Part shown: one piece after another, positions 16,668-22,950 of the stretch
Layout of the letters: every line of letters starts with the position of its first letter
Numbering within the stretch: position 1 is the first letter of the stretch
Origin: DATKKK01 sp035542975
GTDB taxonomy: Archaea > Thermoproteota > Bathyarchaeia > Bathyarchaeales > Bathycorpusculaceae
Reading direction: 5' to 3'
Assembly: GCA_035542975.1 (NCBI GenBank)
Contig: DATKKK010000026.1
Location: 1 to 22,950 of the forward strand
DNA: 22,950 nucleotides
Made by a program: the position numbers and the translations under genes
The notes under the pieces: model-generated
What the model was told of the DNA's origin: nothing
Seen by the model: the letters and a program-made list of their open reading frames with translations, nothing else
The model's database searches: none

Positions 16668-16766
16668 AACTATTCTCCTTATACACCGATTAGTCAAACG
16701 TTGAAGTGCTTACCATTTATTATTGCATTAGTGATTTATAATTTCCGCTTCGCAAACCGAACACAA

Positions 16767-16862
16767 TGGCGGGTCCGCTGGGATTTGAACCCAGGACTTT
16801 CGGCTTAGAAGGCCGACGCGCTCTTTGGGTGTTTATCACTGTCCATGCTGCGCCACGGACCC
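16767..16862 (-). tRNA. tRNA-Arg (anticodon UCU) with apparent D-loop intron
   Basis: Folding by eye gives a complete cloverleaf: acceptor GGGTCCG/CGGACCC, D stem GCGC/GCGC, anticodon stem TCGGC/GCCGA with loop CTTCTAA (anticodon TCT at 16809-16807), variable loop AAGTC, T arm CTGGG-TTCAAAT-CCCAG, discriminator G and an encoded CCA (16769-16767). The anticodon loop has exactly seven bases, so there is no intron at the usual 37/38 site. The D-loop, however, is 28 bases where 8-12 are normal, and the excess of about 17 bases can be removed cleanly. A TATA-like box (AACTATATTC, about 16899-16890 on the minus strand) lies upstream. Confidence 0.93.
16824..16840 (-). other. Predicted D-loop intron of tRNA-Arg(UCU)
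   Basis: AGTGATAAACACCCAAA is the excess in the D-loop. It can fold with its flanks: TGG pairs with CCA, ACA bulges out, GTG pairs with CAC around an ATAAA loop, and AAG follows as the second three-base bulge. This resembles a relaxed bulge-helix-bulge. Cutting after the second base of each bulge leaves the 11-base D-loop AGCATGGACGA with the conserved GG. The exact ends could shift by one or two bases. Confidence 0.6.
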
Positions 16863-16945
16863 TTTTCAAGCTTCATTTTCATGATGTCGAATATAGTTTT
16901 ATCTATTAAATCTTCAGAGTTTTCTTTAACACCACAGAAATCTTT

Positions 16946-16977
16946 TATAGAAAACTATACCTTAAGCTTTTTAAATA
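16946..16977 (+). promoter_or_regulatory. Promoter with inverted repeat before the 125-residue gene
   Basis: TTTTTAAATA (to about 16977) is a TATA-like box about 38 bases before the GTG start, giving a leader of roughly 12 bases with the GGGGGATG ribosome-binding site. Directly upstream is the inverted repeat TATAG-AAAA-CTATA (16946-16959), a possible operator. Confidence 0.4.
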
Positions 16978-17010
16978 CATTCTACTCATTACTTAAATGG
17001 GGGATGTAGA

Positions 17011-17388
17011 GTGTCAGATATAGAAATAAGGGGTGTTCCCATTCCCCTAGTGAACTACGTTTATCTGATACGAAACCGCAAGTCACCATATTACGATATA
17101 GTCCAATTCCTTTTAAAAGAAATGGAGACGCACCACGAAAGAATTGGAGTGGGCTCGGAAACTGTTTACACTATTAATCCCAGAATCCTACAGGAAGAAA
17201 TTGAAAAAGTAGTTGATGATGATAGGCTGACAACGGTTAATGTTTGCCGTACGATTCTCGCAATGTTGTACGGAAGCCAGCTTGCTGAAGAGAAAGATTT
17301 CTACGTCACGACGACGAGCAGTGGACGAAGAAACTACCACATCAAGGTTAACGAGCGAACCTTAACCTCGATGAATAGACTGTTGTGA
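17011..17388 (+). CDS. Unknown 125-residue protein, possible winged-helix regulator
   Basis: No family is recognised. The protein has a short N-terminal segment, a helical middle (SPYYDIVQFLLKEME, then ILQEEIEKVVDD and TVNVCRTILAMLYGSQ) and a beta-hairpin-like YVTTTSSGRRNYHIKV near the end, an order that could make a winged helix with the hairpin as wing. It has no signal peptide, membrane segment or cysteine cluster. The GTG start is well supported by GGGGGATG just upstream and by a TATA-like box at the right distance; the nearby ATG at 17004 is out of frame. It stands alone, divergent from tRNA-Arg and converging with leuS, whose stop is five bases away. Confidence 0.8.
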   Translation: MSDIEIRGVPIPLVNYVYLIRNRKSPYYDIVQFLLKEMETHHERIGVGSETVYTINPRILQEEIEKVVDDDRLTTVNVCRTILAMLYGSQLAEEKDFYVTTTSSGRRNYHIKVNERTLTSMNRLL

Positions 17389-17393
17389 TTTGC

Positions 17394-20276
17394 TTATTCT
17401 ATGTAGATCGCAGGCTTGAGCGGTGCAGACAACACGGCTCTATTCCTCGGATCATAGCGTTTTCTATCTTCCTCTTCGTAGATCATGATTTGCGCGTTAA
17501 ACCTGTCTGCTAAGAATTCCTTTGCGTTTTCAAGAGCCTCTTTTTCATTTATCTCCGTTGTTTTCAGCACGTTTTCTCTTTGTGTTTCAGGCATCCTGTT
17601 GGTTTCTTTAATCATTTTGGAAGCGAATTTAGCTATTTCTTTTGGGTTTTTCTTCAGAGCGTCTTCTTTGGCTAACTCTTTCATGACTTCGTTCATCTTT
17701 ACTTCTCCATGCTTCGATGCTTCCAACATTTTGTAGTAGACCTTCCATTTCCAAGCGGAAGCAGTGTAGTAGCAGATTTTTTGTGGAGTGACTTTTGTGG
17801 CTTTCAAGACGTTCAACGTGTCCTCGATGACAGCTTTGATCAGGTTTTCTTTTTCTTCTGCCAGAACATCTATGTAATCTTCATTCGTCTTCGGCCAGTC
17901 TGCGAGCGATATGAAACCTTTCTCTTTCATCTCGCTCCATAGTTCTTCGCACAGGTGCGGCGCGAAGGGCGCGAGCAGTTTTAGCCATGTTTTCAACGCG
18001 TTTTTCAGGGTTTTTGTTTCAGTTTTTCCTCTTCTTCGAATGTACCAGCGGAAGTCGTTCCAAGTTTCGAACAGTGCTATTTCTAGGGCTGTTCGAGTTT
18101 TCATTTCTTCGAGGTTTTCAGTCACTTCAGCCGTGCGGTGTTGCAGCATGCTCATTAACCATTTTTCCAAGTGTCCGTTTTCATCGGTTTTCGCGTTTTC
18201 TAAGATGCCCTTCGCGAAGTTGTAGAAGGCTTCAAGCTTGTTTTGCATGTCTTTGGCGTTGTCGCTTCTCCAGTCTGGGTCGTCCATGCCTTCAGCTGCA
18301 AGCAATAATGCACATCTTGTGGCGTCGGCGCCGTATTGTTCTACGGCTTTTTTCATGGTGACGAAGTTTCCTTTTGATTTGTGCATTTGCTTGCCTTCGA
18401 TCATCAGCATGCCGTTGACGCCTATTGCTTTAGGCCATTGTTCTGGTGGGAACAGTGCGACGTGATGGAATATGAAGAATGTTAAGTGGTTTGGAACGAG
18501 TTCTTTTGCGGAGACTCTCAAATCAACTGGGTACCAGTACTGGAATTCATTGTGCATTTCTGTTAATATTTTAGCGTTTATTCCTGATTCTTCTGCGATT
18601 TTTTTGATGTCGCCTTTTTCGTAGAAGATGTAGTTGAAAACGTTTTCTGTCAGTGCTTCAGGTTTTATGCTGTATTGTTTAATGTGTTTGTTCAGCGTGT
18701 AGAACGCCATGTATATGGTGGAGTCGCTCAGGGTTTCTATTATCCAGCCTTTGCCCCAAGGCAAGGGTGTTCCGAAGCCTGTGGTTCGGGCGCAAGCCCA
18801 TTCTTTCAGCCAGTCAATCACAGTCAGGAACCATTGGGTTGCGGTGTCTGGGTAGATTCGCATCTTGTTTAGTGCTTGTCGGGTTTTTGCTTTCCATTCC
18901 AAGTCTGAATAATTCAGGAACCATTGATCTTGCAAGACTTTGACGATGCACGGCGTCATGCACCTGCAAACGACCTGTTGCGGCAGGTCGTACATTGAGT
19001 CCGCTATTCCGCGGGTTTTGAAGTCTCTTATCAATGTATCTTTTACGTCTCTAACTGATTTGCCTGAGTATTCTCGGCAAGTTTCTTTCAGAACGCCGCT
19101 GTGGAATTCTTTCTTGTATAGCTGGTTTGTGGCTTCGTCAGCCTTCGGGTCTTTCTGGTCTTTGATGTTTAGTTGTTTTGTGATTTCGATGGCTGGGTAT
19201 TCGCCGTAGCCTTCGACTTTGATTAGAGAGATGGGTTTGATGTTCTTGACGGTTTCTGGGTCTATGTTGAATTCTTTGAGAGTTTCGGGTTTTTCTTGTA
19301 AGTCTTTTAGTGCTAGCCAGTCGTATGGTGCGTGTGCGGGTACGCTGTAGACGACGCCTGTGGCTTGGTTGGGGTCGACGAACCAGCCTGGCAGTATTAG
19401 GAGTTTGCCTTTTGTGGCTGGGTTTTCGAACGTTTTTCCTATGAGTGCTTTGCCTTTTATTGTGCGGGTGGTTTTGACGGTTTTTCCTTGTTCTTTTAGT
19501 TTTTCGGCTGCTTGTTGGCTTATTATCCATTTTTCGTTGTTTACTTGTGCTTCTACGTAGGTGGCGTCTGGGTTTAGCCACATGTTTGTGGCGCCGTAGA
19601 TTGTTTCTGGGCGGAAGGTGGCTGCGGGCAGGATGGTTTCTTTGTCGAGTTTGAATTTGATTAGGGTGTATTCTTCTGGGGTGACTCCTTCGCCTATCTG
19701 CCTGTCGTGGTCTCCTGTTGGGCTTTGGTCTTTGGGGCACCAGACGACTGGGTGTGTGCCTTTTGAGACGTAGCCCATTTTTCTTAGGTTGTTGTATTGC
19801 CATTCTACAAATTTCTGATATGTTGGCGTGATGGTGTTGAAGTCTCTTCGCCAGTCTACTGAGAAGCCTATTTTTTGGGCTGCGGTGCGGCTTTCTTTGG
19901 TGTAGTAGGTTGCCATGTAGATTGGGTCGGTGAATTTTTGGAGGTCTTGTTCGGTGACGCCGTCTACTTCTCGTAGGGCTTTGATGAATTCTTGGTCGCC
20001 TTTTGCGATTCGGTTGCTTGCGCCTAGGAGTGGTTGTCCAGTCCAGTGCCATGCCCACGGGAAGAGCACGTTGTAGCCTTGCATTCGTTTAAAGCGTGCA
20101 TAGGCGTCTGTTCTTGAGGCGGTGAAGGCGTGTCCGATGTGGAGTGGTCCGTTCATGTAGGCGTAGGGGAAGGTTATGAAGAATTTGGGTTTGTTCGGAT
20201 TTGCGTCTGCTTCGAAGATTTTGGCGTCTTCCCAGTTTTTCTGCCATTTTTCTTCGGTTTTTTTCAAAAATTCCAT
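17394..20276 (-). CDS. leuS: Leucyl-tRNA synthetase, archaeal/eukaryal type
   Basis: This 960-residue class I synthetase charges tRNA-Leu. Seen: the HIGH motif in GPLHIGHAFTASR (46-49), the CP1 editing domain with TFRPETIYGATNMWLNP and SVPAHAPYDW, the CMTPC-VKVLQDQWFLNY linker typical of archaeal LeuRS, and the KMSKS loop as QMHKSKGNF (about residue 630), in which the first Lys and the Ser are replaced while KSKGN is kept. The C-terminal helical anticodon-binding domain and the archaeal tail follow. Length is normal. The ATG is preceded by a poor ribosome-binding site, but CTTTAATACC lies about 30 bases upstream, so the message is probably leaderless or nearly so. It converges with the 125-residue gene. 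Confidence 0.97.
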   Translation of the reverse strand: MEFLKKTEEKWQKNWEDAKIFEADANPNKPKFFITFPYAYMNGPLHIGHAFTASRTDAYARFKRMQGYNVLFPWAWHWTGQPLLGASNRIAKGDQEFIKALREVDGVTEQDLQKFTDPIYMATYYTKESRTAAQKIGFSVDWRRDFNTITPTYQKFVEWQYNNLRKMGYVSKGTHPVVWCPKDQSPTGDHDRQIGEGVTPEEYTLIKFKLDKETILPAATFRPETIYGATNMWLNPDATYVEAQVNNEKWIISQQAAEKLKEQGKTVKTTRTIKGKALIGKTFENPATKGKLLILPGWFVDPNQATGVVYSVPAHAPYDWLALKDLQEKPETLKEFNIDPETVKNIKPISLIKVEGYGEYPAIEITKQLNIKDQKDPKADEATNQLYKKEFHSGVLKETCREYSGKSVRDVKDTLIRDFKTRGIADSMYDLPQQVVCRCMTPCIVKVLQDQWFLNYSDLEWKAKTRQALNKMRIYPDTATQWFLTVIDWLKEWACARTTGFGTPLPWGKGWIIETLSDSTIYMAFYTLNKHIKQYSIKPEALTENVFNYIFYEKGDIKKIAEESGINAKILTEMHNEFQYWYPVDLRVSAKELVPNHLTFFIFHHVALFPPEQWPKAIGVNGMLMIEGKQMHKSKGNFVTMKKAVEQYGADATRCALLLAAEGMDDPDWRSDNAKDMQNKLEAFYNFAKGILENAKTDENGHLEKWLMSMLQHRTAEVTENLEEMKTRTALEIALFETWNDFRWYIRRRGKTETKTLKNALKTWLKLLAPFAPHLCEELWSEMKEKGFISLADWPKTNEDYIDVLAEEKENLIKAVIEDTLNVLKATKVTPQKICYYTASAWKWKVYYKMLEASKHGEVKMNEVMKELAKEDALKKNPKEIAKFASKMIKETNRMPETQRENVLKTTEINEKEALENAKEFLADRFNAQIMIYEEEDRKRYDPRNRAVLSAPLKPAIYIE

Positions 20277-20300
20277 AAAGGTTTTTTGATTGGGTTGAGG

Positions 20301-20310
20301 GGTATTAAAG
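20301..20310 (-). promoter_or_regulatory. Proximal TATA-like box of leuS
   Basis: CTTTAATACC on the minus strand, preceded by an A-rich BRE-like AAAAC, is centred 29 bases from the leuS ATG, consistent with a near-leaderless transcript. A second candidate, GTATATATTTC at about 20362-20372 on the same strand, would give a leader of some 60 bases. Confidence 0.4.
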
Positions 20311-20399
20311 GTTTTGTTTTCACGAACAGAGAACGTTATCCCTCATGTTTGACACCACTAAGAAATATATACGGACTTGCATTAATCTTTTACTGCATT

Positions 20400-20567
20400 T
20401 CAATATGATTGGTAATTCGGAGAAATGCTAGACGAAACTATCTCGGGGATACCCTGCCACTTTATAGATTGACCTAGCTTTCTTGCTATGAAGTTCTGCA
20501 TCTGTAGCCAGAGAGCAACGTCTTCACGGTTCATCACAAATCTACATTTTTTGCGCACATTAAGCAT
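20400..20567 (-). CDS. Possible 55-residue small protein upstream of leuS
   Basis: In the 335 bases between leuS and the UbiA gene the minus strand has an open frame from an ATG at 20567 to a TGA at 20400. An internal ATG at 20534 (MNREDVALWLQMQNFIARK) could also start it. The sequence looks protein-like: an amphipathic helix with WLQMQNFIARKLG, then IKWQGIPEIV, with two Trp and no low-complexity runs. I recognise no family, and no good ribosome-binding site is seen. The rest of the region holds only TATA-like boxes for leuS and the start region of the UbiA gene. It could be chance or the remnant of a longer gene. Confidence 0.3.
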   Translation of the reverse strand: MLNVRKKCRFVMNREDVALWLQMQNFIARKLGQSIKWQGIPEIVSSSISPNYQSY

Positions 20568-20611
20568 TTAAACAAGAAGCTGTTTTCCTTCTTCTAAAGG
20601 TCAGTTTGATT

Positions 20612-21580
20612 ATGTCTGAAACCATAAGACAACTCGAAATCATTTCGAGAGCAGAGTTTCTTTTACCCAATCTAGGCTCGCTCATAATGGGGCTCGCATG
20701 GGGCGCCAGTTCATCTCTAACTCTCACGGATATAATTATTTCAGTAGTGTTCTCGTTTACCATAATCAATTTAAGCTCAGCCATCGGAGCACAAGCAAAC
20801 ACACTTTCCGATCACGAACTAGACTTGAAGGATGACCGTAAAAAGAATCTAGTTCAGGCATTAGAAAGCTTTGGACATGTTCGACTTAAACGAGTGTTGG
20901 TTGTCGAGTTTGCGGCGGCTTTGGCTCTGGCCGTAGTGTTTGCGTGGACGGAGGCAAAGCCCGTTTTGCTGTTCTTGTGGGCTGTTGGAATTTCTCTAGG
21001 CTACTTTTATTCCGCACCACCATTAAGGATAAAATCTAGGTCTTGGCAGGCTCCAGTGACGCTGATTCTCGTGCTTGCTGTTTTTCCAATCTTTTTCGCG
21101 TACCTAACCTTCACATCTGATGTTAATCCTCTCTTCCTGCTTGCTCTCGCTGGTTTAGCCTTGACTATTTATGGAGTGATCATTCCAACCGAAATAAGAG
21201 ACTATTTCGGAGACAAAGCAATGGGCGTCGAAACAATGACAGTGCGTTTAGGTCTTGCCAAAGCTTCACTCCTAAGCATGGTCCTTCTGATCCTCGGAGG
21301 CACATTAATGGGAACTGCCTTTCTTGTCACGTTCGCTTATGGACAGTACCCTCTATTGATGCTGTTAGTGCTTGCCATAGTCGCAGCAAACTCTATCGTT
21401 CTTCGACAATTCAGAAAACTCTACAGGTTATCCAAAGAACACGAGAAATCAAGTAACCAGAATGCTATCGCCGAAGAAATCACGACGTTATCTGCGAACA
21501 ACCCGAAATGGATAATGCTAGTCACACAAACCTACAGTCTCATATCGATCATGATGTTGGTAACCAAGTTCCTTAGTTGA
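20612..21580 (+). CDS. UbiA-family prenyltransferase
   Basis: This 322-residue integral membrane protein has about eight to nine hydrophobic segments. The first Asp-rich motif reads NTLSDHELD (family N-D-x-x-D-x-x-x-D, second position Thr here) and the second is IRDYFGDKAMGVET (D-x-x-x-D), the pair that binds Mg-prenyl diphosphate. YSAPPLRIKSRS is another family hallmark. In archaea UbiA proteins attach geranylgeranyl to glyceryl phosphates (DGGGP synthase, membrane lipid), or prenylate quinones or heme; which one cannot be told from sequence. The ATG at 20612 is preferred to a TTG two codons upstream. AAAGGTC before it is a fair ribosome-binding site. No lipid or quinone gene adjoins it. Confidence 0.9.
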   Translation: MSETIRQLEIISRAEFLLPNLGSLIMGLAWGASSSLTLTDIIISVVFSFTIINLSSAIGAQANTLSDHELDLKDDRKKNLVQALESFGHVRLKRVLVVEFAAALALAVVFAWTEAKPVLLFLWAVGISLGYFYSAPPLRIKSRSWQAPVTLILVLAVFPIFFAYLTFTSDVNPLFLLALAGLALTIYGVIIPTEIRDYFGDKAMGVETMTVRLGLAKASLLSMVLLILGGTLMGTAFLVTFAYGQYPLLMLLVLAIVAANSIVLRQFRKLYRLSKEHEKSSNQNAIAEEITTLSANNPKWIMLVTQTYSLISIMMLVTKFLS

Positions 21581-21599
21581 AGAAAAAACGCAATGTCTA

Positions 21600-21953
21600 T
21601 CATTGGTTCTCAGCACAGATGTATTTCTTGTTCTGCAGCTCCAACGGGCATCCTCCGCCACAGATTTGCAGCTGCTCACAACCCTTACACTTCGATTCCA
21701 CGTACTCTCTCTTCCTTATCCTCACCGCGAGCGGATGATTCCAAACCTCACCCCAACCCACCTTCAAAACATTACCAAGACCCTCAAAATAACTCTGACA
21801 AGGATAAACCTCACCATCAGGCCCAACACACATGTTAATCAACGCAGCCGTACACGACTTTACCCCCAAACCCAGCTTAACAGGATCCAAACGACAACAC
21901 TGCGTCGGCGTATACCACAAAAACTTCAAACCAAGCAATTCACACGATAACAA
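21600..21953 (-). pseudogene. Orphan SPASM domain, remnant of a radical SAM protein
   Basis: The 117 codons encode a complete SPASM-type iron-sulfur domain: KSCTAALINMCVGPDGEVYPC (Cys34, 42, 52), GLGNVLKVGWGEVWNHP, then CKGCEQLQICGGGC (Cys89, 92, 98, 102) and a last Cys113. In known proteins this domain sits C-terminal to a radical SAM barrel with CxxxCxxC. Here an in-frame TAG lies two codons before the first possible start (TTG), and the next 50 bases upstream lead into the divergent cohesin-like gene, so the barrel is gone. The frame is otherwise intact, which suggests a recent 5' deletion. A free-standing SPASM protein is possible but less likely. Confidence 0.75.
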
Positions 21954-21962
21954 CTTCTAGAC

Positions 21963-22001
21963 AATTTATAAAAGCGTGTACGAAATAACAATGTTGTGAT
22001 C
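21963..22001 (+). promoter_or_regulatory. Promoter and ribosome-binding site of the cohesin-like gene
   Basis: ATTTATAAAAG (21964-21974) is a strong TATA-like box, predicted start near 21994. GTGATC (21996-22001) matches the extended archaeal anti-Shine-Dalgarno complement and lies four bases before the ATG at 22006. Confidence 0.5.
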
Positions 22002-22005
22002 GAAA

Positions 22006-22950
22006 ATGAACCGAAAACTCGTCCTGATTCTCTCATTTTTCATAGTAACTATTATGACTTTTCAAGTAATGATTTCACACTCACTCAACCAGCAGCAAGA
22101 TTTGAGAAAAATCGGTAATCAAGCTGTCAAAGTTTCTACGACCACAGTTGAGGTTAACCCGACTAGTGTGCATACTAGAGTGGGTTCAAGTTTTGAGGTC
22201 AAGTTGCAAATAGAAAACGTGTCAAACCTGTACGGGTTTGATGTTAACTTGACTTGGAACCCAGACTTGCTAAGCCTTGAAACCATTAACACGAGTATCG
22301 GTGTAGAGACCTACCCGGATGGGGTACTTCACGAAGGTGTTATCAACATAACCGACACAAGCTCTTCGAATTACCACCTAGCAGCAGCTTCTCTATATCC
22401 AGCCCCTTCATTCAACGGCTCCGGAACTATTGCTGAATTGGGTTTCTCAGCTCTAGAAGTCGGCGTCAGCAATCTCCTGCTCGATTCTATGCTAGCCAAC
22501 TTCAACGGAAGTGGGTTTTCACAACCTATCCCGCATTTGAAAATCAACTCCACAGTAAACATCCAACCACGTTACACACCAGTCCACAACATCAACACAG
22601 GTTTGAATTACACCTCGATTCAAGCGGCAATAGATGCTCCTGCAACCCTGAACGGACACACAATCCTCGTTGATGCTGGAACCTACTACGAGCACGTTGA
22701 CATGTCAAAATCGCTCGTTCTCCTCGGAAAAGACAGAAGCAACACTATCATCGATGGAAATGGAACGGGAACTGCCGTGAAATTGTCTGCCAACAGCATT
22801 ACTGTTGCTAATTTTACTATAAGAAACGCTGGTCACGGTTCATCTTGGCTGGACAGCTGCGTTTTCGGAAACTACAGCAGCAAAGTCCTGATAGAAAACA
22901 ACACGATAATGGACGCTAGCAACGGCGTCATATTCTACGGGTTTTCAAAC
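22006..22950 (+). CDS. Secreted cohesin-like plus right-handed beta-helix protein (partial)
   Basis: The 315 codons are open to the window edge. Order: a signal peptide or membrane anchor (about 4-25), then a cohesin-type beta domain (about 46-185). That domain contains VGSSFEVKLQIENVSNLYGFDVNLTW in overlapping pieces, a NPDLLSL stretch and GSGTIAELGFSALEVG, the conserved core of cohesin modules. After a linker (NINTGLNYTSIQAAIDAP) begins a parallel beta-helix of the NosD/pectate-lyase kind (ILVDAGTYYEHV, NTIIDGNGTGTAV, ITVANFTIRNAG, VLIENNTIMDASNGV). Many N-x-S/T sites suggest a glycosylated surface protein. Cohesins bind dockerin modules, and the protease 6 kb upstream ends in one. Sugar binding or cleavage by the helix part cannot be judged without the missing end. 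Confidence 0.82.
   Translation, partial: MNRKLVLILSFFIVTIMTFQVMISHSLNQQQDLRKIGNQAVKVSTTTVEVNPTSVHTRVGSSFEVKLQIENVSNLYGFDVNLTWNPDLLSLETINTSIGVETYPDGVLHEGVINITDTSSSNYHLAAASLYPAPSFNGSGTIAELGFSALEVGVSNLLLDSMLANFNGSGFSQPIPHLKINSTVNIQPRYTPVHNINTGLNYTSIQAAIDAPATLNGHTILVDAGTYYEHVDMSKSLVLLGKDRSNTIIDGNGTGTAVKLSANSITVANFTIRNAGHGSSWLDSCVFGNYSSKVLIENNTIMDASNGVIFYGFSN

Noticed and set aside
19138..20058. 306-residue open frame on the minus strand
   Set aside because: It is a shifted-frame shadow of leuS, with an implausible run of Arg, His and Pro and no recognisable domain.
1..22950. CRISPR array, insertion sequence or long direct repeats
   Set aside because: Reading both strands showed no regularly spaced repeats, transposase motif or terminal repeats with target duplications.

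Overview
The window is archaeal. It carries an archaeal EF-2 with its diphthamide-site His, an archaeal/eukaryal-type leucyl-tRNA synthetase, a Nop2-like/Nip7-like pair, a tRNA-splicing endonuclease subunit and a GfcR-type HTH-phosphoribosyltransferase. Several start sites have TATA-like boxes 20-30 bases upstream, as expected for archaeal, partly leaderless, transcription. The dockerin-tailed subtilase, the cohesin-like surface protein and the split D-loop of tRNA-Arg suggest a TACK archaeon, possibly Bathyarchaeia-like. That placement is inference from gene content, not a phylogeny.

Layout. 1-914 (minus): an iron-sulfur flavoprotein followed directly by an archaeoflavoprotein (AfpA-like) cut by the window edge, probably a redox pair. 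996-3212 (minus): EF-2. 3357-3806 (minus): a small ASCH/PUA-like protein. 4067-6817 (plus): a type II P-type cation pump with Na,K-ATPase-like signatures, preceded by a 260-base region holding an inverted repeat. 6864-8218 (plus): an rRNA m5C methyltransferase of the Nop2/Sun family, overlapping a Nip7-like PUA protein by four bases. 8261-8638 (minus): a zinc-ribbon protein. 8747-12287 (minus): a likely operon read as mtnA-like, endA-like, hisS, GNAT acetyltransferase. 12358-13074 (plus): an HhH-GPD-like protein. 13096-15864 (plus): a large secreted subtilase ending in a dockerin-like module. 15912-16667 (minus): GfcR-like regulator. 16767-16862 (minus): tRNA-Arg(UCU) with an apparent D-loop intron. 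17011-17388 (plus): an unknown small protein. 17394-20276 (minus): leuS. The 335 bases at 20277-20611 hold leuS promoter candidates and a possible 55-residue ORF. 20612-21580 (plus): a UbiA-family prenyltransferase. 21600-21953 (minus): an orphan SPASM domain, probably the remnant of a radical SAM gene. 22006 to the end (plus): a secreted cohesin-like plus beta-helix protein running off the window.

The dominant theme is translation and RNA maturation: EF-2, HisRS, LeuRS, Nop2/Nip7, EndA-like and tRNA-Arg. Two threads deserve attention. First, the tRNA has its insertion in the D-loop rather than the usual anticodon-loop site, while the local splicing-endonuclease homologue lacks the catalytic His. 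Together these point to a heteromeric, broad-specificity splicing enzyme. Second, a dockerin-bearing protease and a cohesin-like surface protein lie within 6.2 kb of each other, hinting at a cell-surface assembly system in an archaeon. No CRISPR array, insertion sequence or rRNA was seen.
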